A stretch of 64,000 nt of DNA from Fuscibacter oryzae (GTDB lineage Bacteria > Pseudomonadota > Alphaproteobacteria > Rhodobacterales > Rhodobacteraceae): contig NZ_JAESVP010000011.1 of assembly GCF_016765795.1 (NCBI RefSeq), forward strand, positions 1 through 64,000, in the 5' to 3' direction. The notes below the pieces were generated by a model, which saw only the letters and a list, made by a program, of their open reading frames with translations, had not been told where the DNA came from and made no database searches. The translations under genes and the position numbers were made by a program. Below, piece after piece: positions 20,217 through 29,413 of the stretch; position 1 is the first letter of the stretch; each line of letters begins with the position of its first letter.

Positions 20217-21458
20217 TCAGGGCTTGGCTGCTTTTTGCGCGATGGCCAGCATCAGATCGGTGGCCTTGGCCATGTCTTGCAGGCTGATCCATTCCAGCGG
20301 GCCATGGATTTCCTGCATTCCGGTGAACAGGTTGGGGCAGGGCAGGCCCATCTCGGTCAACCGAGAGCCGTCAGTGCCGCCCCGGATCGGGACGGAGACC
20401 GGATCAAGCCCGATGGCGCGGGCGGCGTCGCGCGCCAGATCGACCGGCGTCATGTCTTTTTCCAGCCAATAGCGCATGTTGCGGTATTGTGGCCTGATCG
20501 CGCAGGATATTTCGGCGCGCGGCTCTCCGGTTTGCAGGGCGGCACAGGCGGCGCGCAGGATGTCGCCCTTTTGTTGCAGCCCATCCAGTTCAAAATCGCG
20601 GAGGATGAATTTCAGCACCATTTCCGACGAGCCCCCGGTCATGTCGGTGCAATGCAGAAAGCCCTCGCGACCTTCGGTCACCTCTGGCTGCATCGTTGAC
20701 TGCGGCAGGGCCGACAGCAGTTTGGCGGCAAGCGTGGTGGCGTTGACCATCTTGCCTTTGGCAAGGCCGGGGTGGATCGAGACACCCTTGATGGTGACCA
20801 CCGCGCCATCGGCGGAAAAGGTTTCATACTCAATCTCGCCCACCGCGCCGCCATCGAACGTATAGGCAAAATCGGTGGCAAGGTCGGCAGGCAGGCGTTT
20901 GTCAACGCCGCGACCGATCTCCTCATCCGGGGTGAAGGCGATGCGGATCGTCGGGCGGGGCGCGTCCGAGGCCAGAAGCTGGCGCGCCGCCGTCATGATC
21001 ACCGCGATCCCTGCCTTGTCATCGGCCCCCAGAAGCGTGAGGCCAGAGGCCGTCACGATGTCATGGCCCAGCTTTTCTGCCAGATGGGGTGAGGTTTCCG
21101 GGCTGAGGGTCAGCGCCGGATTGTCAGGATAGCTGATCGGGCCGCCGTTATAGCCCCGGATCACGCGGGGTTTGACCCCGGTCGCGTTGAACTGCGGCGC
21201 GGTATCCATATGGGCCAGAAACCCCACCACCGGGCCAGGGGCGGTGCCGGGCAGGGTGGCGATGACGGTGCCATACTCGGTCAGCTGGACATCGCTGGCG
21301 CCGATCTCGGCCAGTTCCTGCACCAGCAGATTGGCCATGTTCAACTGAATCGCGGTTGAGGGAGAGGTCGGGCTGTCCTCATCGCTTTGGCTATCGATGG
21401 CGCAATAGCGTGTCAGGCGCGATTCGAGTTCGGCGATGATTTGGGCGCTGTCGGTCAT
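20217..21458 (-). CDS. pepT: Peptidase T (tripeptide aminopeptidase)
   Basis: M20-family dizinc aminopeptidase that releases the N-terminal residue of tripeptides in the cytosol. The 413 residues show FLAHMDTAPQF (H83, D85), the bridging aspartate in LLGADDKAGIAV (about 146-147), the catalytic glutamates in TPDEEIGRG (179-180), and YTFDGGAVGEIEYETF, a PepT signature. ATG 21458 fits the family start; the upstream extension to 21494 lacks similarity. It stands alone, with a family A repeat after its stop. Confidence 0.95.
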   Translation of the reverse strand: MTDSAQIIAELESRLTRYCAIDSQSDEDSPTSPSTAIQLNMANLLVQELAEIGASDVQLTEYGTVIATLPGTAPGPVVGFLAHMDTAPQFNATGVKPRVIRGYNGGPISYPDNPALTLSPETSPHLAEKLGHDIVTASGLTLLGADDKAGIAVIMTAARQLLASDAPRPTIRIAFTPDEEIGRGVDKRLPADLATDFAYTFDGGAVGEIEYETFSADGAVVTIKGVSIHPGLAKGKMVNATTLAAKLLSALPQSTMQPEVTEGREGFLHCTDMTGGSSEMVLKFILRDFELDGLQQKGDILRAACAALQTGEPRAEISCAIRPQYRNMRYWLEKDMTPVDLARDAARAIGLDPVSVPIRGGTDGSRLTEMGLPCPNLFTGMQEIHGPLEWISLQDMAKATDLMLAIAQKAAKP

Positions 21459-21514
21459 GTCTGCTCTCCTGCCGCTGGATGTGGCGGCAGGCATGGGGCG
21501 AAGTCAACTGCCCC

Positions 21515-21670
21515 TCACTCCTTCTTGCGGGCCTCGGCGGCGGCCTTCATGCGAGCCAGAAGTTCGGCCTTGGCATCGGGTTTCGCGGTTGGCGCACCCT
21601 TGAGTGTGGCGCGTTTCGGGCGCGGGGCGAATTTTGCAGCGGCTGCGCTGCCGGATTTGGAATAGTCCAT
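21515..21670 (-). CDS. Small basic hypothetical protein, 51 aa
   Basis: A strong GGAGG lies 5 bases before ATG 21670 on the minus strand. The product is rich in Lys, Ala and Arg (MDYSKSGSAAAAKFAPRPKR...), probably disordered or nucleic-acid binding. I do not recognise a family with a known role. The good ribosome binding site and clean stop make it a likely real gene, ending 56 bases before the pepT start codon on the same strand. Confidence 0.6.
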   Translation of the reverse strand: MDYSKSGSAAAAKFAPRPKRATLKGAPTAKPDAKAELLARMKAAAEARKKE

Positions 21671-21939
21671 CTGGGCCTCCTGTTGCCGATGGGATGCCCC
21701 AATCGCGCCCCATGGGCAAGGGGGATGCGCATCGGTTGCGAAAGTGCCGTGAAACACCCGTGGCGAAGGCCCGTGAAACGGGGCCGGAAATAGACTTGTA
21801 AAAACGGCGATTTTGACCTATTTAGAGGCGGCTACGTTCTTCACTATCGACCTGTCTCCTTCTGGCTTCAGTTTTCGATTGCGGACTGACTGGCCTGGCC
21901 ATCGCAATTGTGCGGGTGGCATTTATAGGAGATCTCACG

Positions 21940-22146
21940 ATGGCCAACGGCACCGTGAAATGGTTCAACGCTACCAAGGGTTACGGCTTCATCGCCCCTG
22001 AGGGTGGCAAGCGCGACGTGTTCCTGCACATCTCGGCGATCGAACGCGCCGGTCTGACCGCCCCCAAGGACGGCCAGGCTGTGACCTTCGACATCGAATC
22101 GGGCCGTGATGGTCGCGAGTCGGCTGTGAACCTGAAGTTCGCATAA
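21940..22146 (+). CDS. cspA: Cold-shock protein (CspA family)
   Basis: A 68-residue single OB-fold RNA/DNA chaperone. RNP1 is KGYGFI (13-18) and RNP2 is VFLH (27-30), both complete. ATG 21940 has AGGAGAT 7 bases upstream. A leader region of over 100 bases without another gene precedes it, which is common for cold-shock genes whose mRNA leader controls translation. A textbook terminator follows at 22171. The exact paralogue (cspA, cspD or other) cannot be decided. Confidence 0.95.
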   Translation: MANGTVKWFNATKGYGFIAPEGGKRDVFLHISAIERAGLTAPKDGQAVTFDIESGRDGRESAVNLKFA

Positions 22147-22170
22147 GCGAATTCGCCCCCACAGGGCAGG

Positions 22171-22203
22171 AAAGGCGGCCTTCGGGCCGCCTTTTTGTTT
22201 TTG
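22171..22203 (+). terminator. Rho-independent terminator of the cold-shock gene
   Basis: AAAGGCGGCC-ttcg-GGCCGCCTTT followed by TTGTTTTT: a GC stem with a UUCG-type tetraloop and a T tract, 25 bases behind the stop codon. Confidence 0.93.
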
Positions 22204-22227
22204 CAGCGCGTGATACCTGCTGCCAAC

Positions 22228-22259
22228 AAAAAACGCGCACCCCTTTCGAGATGCGCGTT
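22228..22259 (-). terminator. Rho-independent terminator of mdh
   Basis: On the minus strand AACGCGCA...TGCGCGTT is followed by TTTT. It lies about 40 bases behind the mdh stop and converges with the cold-shock terminator. Confidence 0.85.
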
Positions 22260-22267
22260 CCATTCTG

Positions 22268-22294
22268 CCGTAGGATGCGTGCCTGGCACGCACC
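22268..22294. repeat. Palindromic repeat, family B (single copy)
   Basis: CCGTAGGATGCGTG-cctg-GCACGCACC lies immediately behind the mdh stop. It resembles the twin element at 47945-48002 (CCGTAGGGTGCGTG and CACGCACC). Such short dyads occur in many bacterial genomes as intergenic REP-like elements. Confidence 0.6.
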
Positions 22295-22298
22295 GCTG

Positions 22299-23363
<1,065 letters not shown>

Positions 23364-23413
23364 TCAATCTGCCGGTTTTGCGCTAACACCTGCCGCAAAC
23401 CGGGGGGCGGACC

Positions 23414-24166
23414 ATGGGCGGATGGGAATTCTGGGTGGTCGCTGTCGTTGCTGCGGTGATGACCGGCATGGGCAAGGGCGGGCTGCCGATTGTGGGCGCG
23501 CTGGTCGTTCCGCTGCTGTCTCTGGTGATCAGCCCGGTGGTGGCGGCGGGGTTGATGCTGCCAGTCTATGTCGTGTCCGACTGGTTTGGCCTCTACGCCT
23601 ATCGCAAAGAGTTTGACCGCCGCGTGCTGGCCATCGCCATTGTCGGGCTGACCATCGGGGTCGCGGTCGGTTGGGCGACGGCCAGCGTGGTTCCTGAATT
23701 CTGGGTGACGGCGCTGGTCGGGCTGATTTCGGTCGCCTTTGCACTCAACCAACTTTTGCGCCGCCCTGCGGTCGAGGAACCAAAGCGGGCCGAGGTGGGG
23801 CCGGGGCTGGCGTGGTGCACAGTGGCCGGATTTACCAGTTTTGTCAGCCACACCGGCGGACCGCCCTATCAAGTCTGGACGCTGCCCTTGGGCATGCGCA
23901 AGGCCGCTTTCGCAGGCACGTCCACCATTGCCTTCGCCTATGCCAATGCGATCAAGCTGATCCCGTATTTCTTTCTGGGGCAGATCAACCTGCACAGTCT
24001 GGAACTGGCGGCGGTTCTGATGCCGGTGGCGGCGGCGGCGGTCTTCCTGGGGGTCTGGCTGGTCAAAGTCTTGCCGGAAAAGCTGTTTTTCCGCGTTGTC
24101 ACCTGGTCCTTGCTGATCATCGGGGCGCAACTGGTCTACAAGGGGCTGTCTGCCGCGCTGGGCTAA
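23414..24166 (+). CDS. TauE/SafE-family permease (sulfite exporter-like)
   Basis: The 250-residue protein has about eight hydrophobic helices and the family signatures GMGKGGLPIVGALVVPLLSL near the N-terminus and TSFVSHTGGPPYQVW in the second half repeat. Members export sulfite, sulfoacetate or other small organosulfur anions; the substrate here is unknown. It is divergent from mdh and convergent with the CsbD gene, with a shared hairpin behind it. Confidence 0.9.
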   Translation: MGGWEFWVVAVVAAVMTGMGKGGLPIVGALVVPLLSLVISPVVAAGLMLPVYVVSDWFGLYAYRKEFDRRVLAIAIVGLTIGVAVGWATASVVPEFWVTALVGLISVAFALNQLLRRPAVEEPKRAEVGPGLAWCTVAGFTSFVSHTGGPPYQVWTLPLGMRKAAFAGTSTIAFAYANAIKLIPYFFLGQINLHSLELAAVLMPVAAAAVFLGVWLVKVLPEKLFFRVVTWSLLIIGAQLVYKGLSAALG

Positions 24167-24171
24167 GGCTG

Positions 24172-24199
24172 GGGCAGGGCGCCCGAAAGAACCCTGCCC
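24172..24199. terminator. Hairpin between convergent genes
   Basis: GGGCAGGG (24172-24179) and CCCTGCCC (24192-24199) form a perfect 8-bp stem behind the permease stop at 24166 and before the CsbD stop at 24212. It is symmetric and may end both transcripts; no long T tract. Confidence 0.55.
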
Positions 24200-24211
24200 A
24201 CTCTAGCGTCG

Positions 24212-24424
24212 TCAAACCCGGTCAATGCCCTTCTTGACCGCATCGGCCGCTGATTTCACGGCGTCTTTGGCCTTGCCCACCAGTTGTTGGGCCTCGCCCT
24301 TGGTTTCCTGAACCTCGCCCTCGCTGCGCAGGCGCTCGTTTCCGGTTGCCTTGCCGATGGCTTGTTTGGCATTGCCTACGGCTTCGTTGGCCAGACCCTT
24401 GATCTTGTCGGTGGTGCTGCTCAT
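24212..24424 (-). CDS. CsbD-family stress protein
   Basis: The 70-residue product starts MSSTTDKIKGLANEAVGNAK and consists of helical repeats with the GNxK/GE..ETKGEAQQLVGKAK pattern of CsbD/YjbJ proteins, small soluble proteins induced by general stress. Function is unknown in detail. ATG 24424 has GAAGGAG upstream; the longer frame to 24511 is not similar to the family. Confidence 0.85.
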   Translation of the reverse strand: MSSTTDKIKGLANEAVGNAKQAIGKATGNERLRSEGEVQETKGEAQQLVGKAKDAVKSAADAVKKGIDRV

Positions 24425-24637
24425 CACGAACTCCTTCGTTTGCGGGCGGAACGGCCCGTCGGGGCCGATGCACGGGCACGGCCCTTGGGCCACTGCGGTG
24501 TGCATGTTCAAAAGGTGGGGCGGGTCGGGGCAAGATCAACCGCGCGGCGGGCGTGGGCCGGAAACCGGCGGAGTTTTGCGAAAAGGGCCGTATTTGCCTG
24601 CCGCTTGCCGCCGATACCCGGCGAACAAGCTTGACGA

Positions 24638-24778
24638 TCAGGGCAGCCGCTGGATCAGCGCCGGCAAAGGCCAGGGGGCGGCATGTGCCACAGGCCAAAG
24701 CGCGCCGCCCCAGCCCGCCTGCATTACAAAAATCACGCCCACCAGACCAAGCGACAGGGCAAAATGCGATTTTTCCAT
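24638..24778 (-). CDS. Small membrane protein, 46 aa
   Basis: On the minus strand GGAGG stands 4 bases before ATG 24778. The product has a single hydrophobic helix (FALSLGLVGVIFVMQAGWGG, in part) and a short proline-rich tail. It lies between the CsbD gene and mcl2, divergent from mcl2. I cannot name a family. The strong ribosome binding site and membrane-helix composition argue for a real microprotein; conservation in relatives was not testable here. Confidence 0.45.
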   Translation of the reverse strand: MEKSHFALSLGLVGVIFVMQAGWGGALWPVAHAAPWPLPALIQRLP

Positions 24779-24929
24779 GGGGCCTCCGATGTGTTTTGCC
24801 GGGGCAGGTTGCCGCTGTCCGGGTAACGGCGGGTTAATGGCCCGCTCATTCTGCGGTGCAGAAACTTTATCCTTGCCGAAAATGCCAAAATGCGCAGTCT
24901 GTGCGCAAGAAAATTGCCCGGAGAGAATC

Positions 24930-25793
24930 ATGTCCTCGCGCCCCTATCGCTCTGTCCTCTACATCCCCGGCTCTAAAGAGCGGGCCTTGGAAAAGGCGAT
25001 GGGGCTGGCCGCCGATGCGATCATCTTCGATCTGGAGGATGCCGTATCCCCCGAGGAAAAGCCCGCCGCGCGCGCGCTGTTGGCCCGCGTGCTGACCGAC
25101 TGGGATTTTGGCCCCCGCGCGCGGATTGTGCGGATCAATGGCTTTGATACCGAATGGGGCCGCGCCGATGCCGATGCGATCAGCACGGCGATTGCCGGGG
25201 GCGCAAAGGTGGATGCGGTGCTGATCCCCAAGGTCAACAGCGCCGCCGATCTGGACGCCGTGGCAGAACGGGTGCCGGGTGCCGACCTTTGGGCGATGAT
25301 GGAAACCGCGCTGGGCATGCTGAACGCCGCCGAGATTGCCGCCCACCCCCGCCTGAAGGGTATGGTGATGGGCACCAACGATCTGGCCAAGGAACTGGGC
25401 AGCCGGTTCCGCACAGACCGTCTGGCCATGCAGGCGGGTCTTGGCCTGTGCCTGCTGGCCGCGCGCGCCCATGGCAAGGTGATCGTCGATGGCGTCTATA
25501 ACGCCTTCAAGGACGAAGAGGGTCTGCGCGCCGAATGCGAACAGGGCCGCGACATGGGGTTTGACGGCAAGACGCTGATCCACCCCGCCCAGCTTGACAT
25601 TGCAAACGCCGCCTTTGCCCCCAGCCCAGCAGAACTGGATCTGGCCCATCGCCAGATTGCCGCCTATGCCGAGGCCAAGGCCGCCGGGCAAGGTGTGGCC
25701 GTGGTCGACGGCAAAATCGTGGAAAATCTGCACATCGTCACCGCGAATGCCCTGATTGCGAAGGCACAGGCTATTGCGGCGCTGGCTGGCTGA
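24930..25793 (+). CDS. mcl2: (3S)-Malyl-CoA thioesterase (Mcl2), CitE-like
   Basis: Member of the citrate lyase beta-subunit/malyl-CoA lyase fold. The 287 residues include RSVLYIPGS near the start, FDLEDAVSPEEK (metal-binding D/E), ETALGMLNA with the catalytic glutamate, and DGKTLIHPAQ. In R. sphaeroides two paralogues exist: a longer malyl-CoA/beta-methylmalyl-CoA lyase (about 318 residues) and the shorter Mcl2, which hydrolyses (3S)-malyl-CoA to malate. Length and position near mch, sdh and mdh fit Mcl2. ATG 24930 has GGAGAG upstream. It completes the net formation of malate in the ethylmalonyl-CoA pathway. A lyase activity cannot be excluded from sequence alone. Confidence 0.82.
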   Translation: MSSRPYRSVLYIPGSKERALEKAMGLAADAIIFDLEDAVSPEEKPAARALLARVLTDWDFGPRARIVRINGFDTEWGRADADAISTAIAGGAKVDAVLIPKVNSAADLDAVAERVPGADLWAMMETALGMLNAAEIAAHPRLKGMVMGTNDLAKELGSRFRTDRLAMQAGLGLCLLAARAHGKVIVDGVYNAFKDEEGLRAECEQGRDMGFDGKTLIHPAQLDIANAAFAPSPAELDLAHRQIAAYAEAKAAGQGVAVVDGKIVENLHIVTANALIAKAQAIAALAG

Positions 25794-25828
25794 CGGCAAC
25801 CTAGGGCCAGTTCACATCGTCGGAGCAT

Positions 25829-26386
25829 ATGATGCCTGTCCTGATCCTTGGCCTCTTGTTGTGGGTGCTGGCCCACACGTTCAAGCGCATGGCGCCCGGG
25901 TTGCGCGCCCGCATGGGCGATGCCGGAAAAGGGCTGGTCGCCGCCCTGATCCTACTGGGCGTGCTGCTGATGGTGATCGGGTACCGCCAGACCGACTTTA
26001 TCCCGATCTACAATCCATTCCCCGGCGCGGGTCACCTGAACAACACGCTGATGCTGATCAGTGTTTTTCTGTTCGGCGTCGGCGGCACCAAGGGCACGCT
26101 TTACACCCGGATGCGCCATCCGATGCTGTGGGGAACCGTGGTCTGGGCGGTGGCTCATCTGCTGGTGAACGGGGATCTCGCCTCGATCGTGCTGTTCGGC
26201 TGCCTTGCCATCTGGGCTTTCATTGAGATGTCGCTGATCAACGGGGCAGGCCCTTGGCTGCGCCCGGTGCATGGCCGTGGCCTGAAGGGCGATGCGATGA
26301 ACCTTGTGGGCACGGTCGTGATCATCGGGGTTGCCGCGCTGATCCACCAGTGGCTGGGCCACCCGGTGTTTCTGGGGAACTACTGA
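25829..26386 (+). CDS. NnrU-family membrane protein
   Basis: The 185-residue protein has about six hydrophobic segments and the NnrU pattern (WVLAHTFKR near residue 12, TRMRHPMLWG near residue 92, GRGLKGDAMN near 150). NnrU proteins were first noticed beside nitric oxide reduction genes but related proteins act in isoprenoid/carotenoid isomerisation; the role here is unknown. Two start codons, 25829 and 25832, are adjacent. It is 35 bases behind mcl2 and overlaps the DUF1737 gene by one base, so it belongs to the mcl2-mch transcription unit. Confidence 0.85.
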   Translation: MMPVLILGLLLWVLAHTFKRMAPGLRARMGDAGKGLVAALILLGVLLMVIGYRQTDFIPIYNPFPGAGHLNNTLMLISVFLFGVGGTKGTLYTRMRHPMLWGTVVWAVAHLLVNGDLASIVLFGCLAIWAFIEMSLINGAGPWLRPVHGRGLKGDAMNLVGTVVIIGVAALIHQWLGHPVFLGNY

Positions 26387-26589
26387 TGAAACTCTATCGC
26401 TTTTTGTCGGATGATGACACCTCGGCCTTTTGCCACAAGGTGTCGCTGGCGCTGTCCAAGGGGTGGGAGCTGCACGGCAGCCCGACTTATGGGTTTGATG
26501 CCGTGCGCGGAGTGATGCGCTGCGGGCAGGCGGTGGTGAAAGAGGTTCCGGGCAGCTATGCGCCCGATCTGAAACTGGGTGAGCAATAA
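26386..26589 (+). CDS. DUF1737 protein
   Basis: The 67-residue protein MKLYRFLSDDDTSAFCHKVS..., with the LSKGWELHGSPTYGFD segment, is a DUF1737 member, a small cytosolic family without known role. The start ATG overlaps the NnrU stop (TGATG). It ends 30 bases before mch. The short protein between two ethylmalonyl-CoA pathway genes must be co-expressed with them. Confidence 0.85.
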   Translation: MKLYRFLSDDDTSAFCHKVSLALSKGWELHGSPTYGFDAVRGVMRCGQAVVKEVPGSYAPDLKLGEQ

Positions 26590-26619
26590 TCCGGGCCGAT
26601 GGCCCGGAGCGGGGGACGA

Positions 26620-27648
26620 ATGAAGACCAATCCGGGCCGTTTCTTTGAAGATTACCGCATTGGCGAGGTGATCGCCCATGCCGTTCCGCGCACGGTTTCG
26701 GGCGGCGAGCGGGCGCTGTATCACGCGCTTTATCCCGCACGCGGGGCGCTTTATTCGTCAGATGAATTCGCCCGCGCCAGTGGCCTGCCCGCCAGCCCGC
26801 TGGATGATCTGATCGCGTTTCATGTCGTCTTCGGCAAGACGGTGCCCGACATTTCGCTGAATGCGGTTGCGAACCTTGGCTATGCCGAGGGGCGCTGGCT
26901 GGCACCGGTTTACCCCGGCGATACGCTGCGGTCGGAAAGCGAAGTGATCGGGCTGAAGGAAAACTCCAACGGCAAATCGGGGGTGGTCTATGTCCGCACC
27001 ACCGGGCGCAACCAGCACGGGACGCCGGTTCTGGACTATGTGCGCTGGGTCATGGTGCGCAAGAACCGTGAAACCGCAGCCCCCGACCCGGTTGTTCCAA
27101 AACTGCAAGCCGTGGTGTCGCCTGAGGCGCTGGTGTTCCCCGCCGGGTTGGATTTCTCCAACTATGATTTTGCCTTGGCCGGTGAGCCGCACCGCTGGGG
27201 CGACTATGCGGTCGGCGAAAAGATCGACCATGTTGATGGTGTGACCGTGGAAGAGGCCGAGCATATGCTGGCCACCCGCCTGTGGCAGAACACCGCCAAG
27301 GTGCATTTCGACGCCACCTTCCGCGAGGATGGACGGCGGCTGATCTATGGCGGCCACGTCATTTCCATGGCGCGGGCGCTGTCGTTCAACGGGCTTGCCA
27401 ATGCGCAGATGATCGTCGCGCTGAACGGCGGGGCCCACGCCAACCCCTGCTTTGCCGGTGATACCGTCCGGGCCTGGTCCGAGGTGCTGGACAAGGCAGA
27501 AACTGCCGCCCCCGGCGTGGGGGCCATCCGGCTGCGACTGGTCGCGGTGAAATCCGGCGCAGCCCCCTTTGCCTTGCGCGACGAGGCGGGCAAGTATCTG
27601 CCAGAGGTACTGCTGGATCTGGATTACTGGGCCTTGATGCCGCTTTAG
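26620..27648 (+). CDS. mch: Mesaconyl-CoA hydratase (beta-methylmalyl-CoA dehydratase)
   Basis: Interconverts mesaconyl-C1-CoA and beta-methylmalyl-CoA in the ethylmalonyl-CoA pathway. The 342 residues form two MaoC-like hotdog domains: the first begins GRFFEDYRIGEVIAHAVPRTVS and the second about residue 185 (WGDYAVGEKIDH) with the conserved NFGLANAQM-like region, here FNGLANAQMIVALNGGAHANP. The length equals known Mch enzymes and the gene context (mcl2 upstream, sdh downstream) matches that of R. sphaeroides. ATG 26620 follows a GGGGGA site. The last gene of the mcl2-nnrU-DUF1737-mch unit. Confidence 0.92.
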   Translation: MKTNPGRFFEDYRIGEVIAHAVPRTVSGGERALYHALYPARGALYSSDEFARASGLPASPLDDLIAFHVVFGKTVPDISLNAVANLGYAEGRWLAPVYPGDTLRSESEVIGLKENSNGKSGVVYVRTTGRNQHGTPVLDYVRWVMVRKNRETAAPDPVVPKLQAVVSPEALVFPAGLDFSNYDFALAGEPHRWGDYAVGEKIDHVDGVTVEEAEHMLATRLWQNTAKVHFDATFREDGRRLIYGGHVISMARALSFNGLANAQMIVALNGGAHANPCFAGDTVRAWSEVLDKAETAAPGVGAIRLRLVAVKSGAAPFALRDEAGKYLPEVLLDLDYWALMPL

Positions 27649-27721
27649 GGGCGGGGTTGCATACGAAACCTGCCGCGCAGGGGCGGAAAGGGGATTCATA
27701 TCCGCTGCCAGTTGTGATTCA

Positions 27722-27748
27722 TTACCTCAAAACGACTAATTGAGGTAA
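27722..27748 (+). promoter_or_regulatory. Hairpin covering the ribosome binding site of the porin gene
   Basis: TTACCTCAA (27722-27730) and TTGAGGTAA (27740-27748) are perfect 9-bp complements around a 9-base loop. The right arm contains the Shine-Dalgarno GAGG, 8 bases before ATG 27754, so in mRNA the left arm would hide it. This could be a temperature- or protein-controlled switch, or a DNA operator. Confidence 0.55.
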
Positions 27749-27753
27749 CGAGC

Positions 27754-28446
27754 ATGTCTTTTCGCCCCCTCGCGGTTCTGGCCGCGTTGTCTTGTGCTGG
27801 CGCGGCGCAAGCCCAAGGTTTCAACATCGAGGCCGGCGGCACGCTGATCTATTCCTTCAACCGCGATCACTCGCCATTGTCGCCCGAACTGCCTCGCCCC
27901 GATGGCGCGCGTGCTGACACCAAGGATGGCAATGCACTGGAAGGGGCAGCCTATATCGAGGCACAATTCGGCGGCCTTTACGGCGGTCTGCGTGGCTTTG
28001 TCGCGCGCGAGACCGATATCAGCCGTGCCGATCTGTATCTGGGATATCGCGGCCAGACGGGGCAGGGCTTTACCTACGATGTCAGCTATACCCAGTTTTA
28101 CTATCCCAAATCCGGGGGCGATTGCTGTGGCCAGTTGGGGCTGGATGTCGGTGTGCCGATCGGCGCGCGGGGCACGGGCAAGGTTGATCTGGCGCTCAGC
28201 CCGGCGGATTCCGAATTTTCGGCCGCTGTCGGGCTGGATTATGCGGTAACCGACCAACTGTCGGTCGGGGTGGATTATGGCGTTTATGATTTTGACATAA
28301 GCTCGACCGAACGCAAATGGGAGCTGGGCGCCGATTACGCCGTGAATGACCGGGTCAAGACTGGCGTCGCCTGGCATGACGGGTCTTCACAAGACGGTTT
28401 TCTGGCCGTATCGGTCGATTTCAAGACATCGCTTCTGTCGCGCTGA
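27754..28446 (+). CDS. TorF-family putative outer-membrane porin
   Basis: The 230-residue product has a signal peptide (cut after AQAQ, about residue 21) and then alternating beta strands rich in Tyr/Gly/Asp (FNIEAGGTLIYSF, YLGYRGQTGQGFTYDVSYTQFYYP), ending in an aromatic/hydrophobic strand. This matches the TIGR02001/TorF porin-like family, a small outer-membrane beta barrel of unknown specificity. Start 27754 is preceded by GAGG inside a hairpin. The gene stands alone between mch and the sdh promoter. Confidence 0.8.
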   Translation: MSFRPLAVLAALSCAGAAQAQGFNIEAGGTLIYSFNRDHSPLSPELPRPDGARADTKDGNALEGAAYIEAQFGGLYGGLRGFVARETDISRADLYLGYRGQTGQGFTYDVSYTQFYYPKSGGDCCGQLGLDVGVPIGARGTGKVDLALSPADSEFSAAVGLDYAVTDQLSVGVDYGVYDFDISSTERKWELGADYAVNDRVKTGVAWHDGSSQDGFLAVSVDFKTSLLSR

Positions 28447-28448
28447 GT

Positions 28449-28495
28449 CAGGTTAATTTGTGATCACGCGCGAAAATTCCGTGATCACAAACCTG
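28449..28495 (+). promoter_or_regulatory. Paired palindromic operator upstream of sdhC
   Basis: GTGATCAC occurs at 28460-28467 and 28481-28488, 21 bp apart, within a larger inverted repeat TTTGTGATCAC ... GTGATCACAAA flanked by CAGGTT and AACCTG. Core, spacing and outer arms match the sucC site at 18164-18200. It lies about 150 bases before sdhC, leaving room for a promoter between. Confidence 0.7.
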
Positions 28496-28640
28496 AAAAA
28501 ATCGCACTGATAGCGGAAACAGGCTGCATCTGCGGCATCGTCGGGCGTGACATGCGCGAATTTCGCGCTATTCAGGAACCGGAACAGCCGAAAGGCGCTG
28601 GGGCAACCGGCCCCGCGCGCCCAGCCAAAAGGGATGCGAC

Positions 28641-29024
28641 ATGGCTAACGTCAAGCGGGTCGAACGGCCCCTTTCCCCGCATTTGCAAATCTACCGCCCC
28701 CAACTGACCTCTTTCACCTCTATCCTGACGCGGATCACCGGCAACGGGCTGATCGTGGGGGTCATTCTGGCGGTGTGGTGGCTGCTGGCAGCGGCGACCA
28801 GCCCCGAATATTTCGCAGTGGCCAACGCGGTCTGCACCTCGTGGTTCGGCGATCTGGTGTTTGCGGCCTCGGCCTGGGCGGTGTGGTATCACTATCTGGC
28901 GGGCCTGCGGCACCTCTACTTTGATGCCGGCCACGGGCTGGACGTGCCCACGGCGGAAAAGCTGGGCTGGGGCATCATCATCGGGTCGGTCGTGCTGACC
29001 GTCCTGACCATTCTTATCGTCTGA
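28641..29024 (+). CDS. sdhC: Succinate dehydrogenase, cytochrome b556 subunit
   Basis: Membrane anchor of complex II, holding heme b and part of the quinone site. The 127 residues have RPLSPHLQIYRPQLTSF near the N-terminus and the signature H84-YLA-GLR-H91 with the heme ligand, plus three hydrophobic helices (about 35-52, 66-88 and 104-126). It starts the sdhCDAB operon; its stop overlaps or abuts sdhD (TGATG). Confidence 0.96.
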   Translation: MANVKRVERPLSPHLQIYRPQLTSFTSILTRITGNGLIVGVILAVWWLLAAATSPEYFAVANAVCTSWFGDLVFAASAWAVWYHYLAGLRHLYFDAGHGLDVPTAEKLGWGIIIGSVVLTVLTILIV

Positions 29025-29035
29025 TGGGGGCCGAC

Positions 29036-29407
29036 ATGCGTTACCTGACCGCCCGCAAGCGCGCCGAAGGCAAAGGTGCCGCCCATACCGGGACCGAGCA
29101 TCACTGGCACATGACCGTGACCGCCGTCGCGCTGGCCTTTCTGGTGCCGACCTGGCTTTATGTCTTCGGCCACGCGCTGGGCCAGCCCTATGAGGCGGTG
29201 CGCGCCACCTTTGCCCGGCCGTTTCCCGCCATTCTGACCGCGCTGATCCTGATCGTCGGCATGCGCCATTTCGCCATGGGCGCGCAGATGATGATTGAGG
29301 ATTACGCCCGTGGCACCGCCCGCAAGATGGCGGTGATCTTCGTCTATTCGCTGTCCGCCGTGGTCGTGGCGACGGGCCTGTTCGCCCTGATCAAGATCGC
29401 TCTCTGA
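29036..29407 (+). CDS. sdhD: Succinate dehydrogenase, hydrophobic membrane anchor
   Basis: Second membrane anchor of complex II. The protein MRYLTARKRAEGKGAAHTGT... has GTEHHWHMTVTAVAL and three hydrophobic helices with RHFAMGAQMMIEDY after the second, typical of alphaproteobacterial SdhD. ATG 29036 follows a purine-rich GGGGG stretch; an alternative ATG at 29024 overlaps the sdhC stop and would add four residues. Ends 6 bases before sdhA. Confidence 0.93.
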   Translation: MRYLTARKRAEGKGAAHTGTEHHWHMTVTAVALAFLVPTWLYVFGHALGQPYEAVRATFARPFPAILTALILIVGMRHFAMGAQMMIEDYARGTARKMAVIFVYSLSAVVVATGLFALIKIAL

Positions 29408-29413
29408 GGTTCG

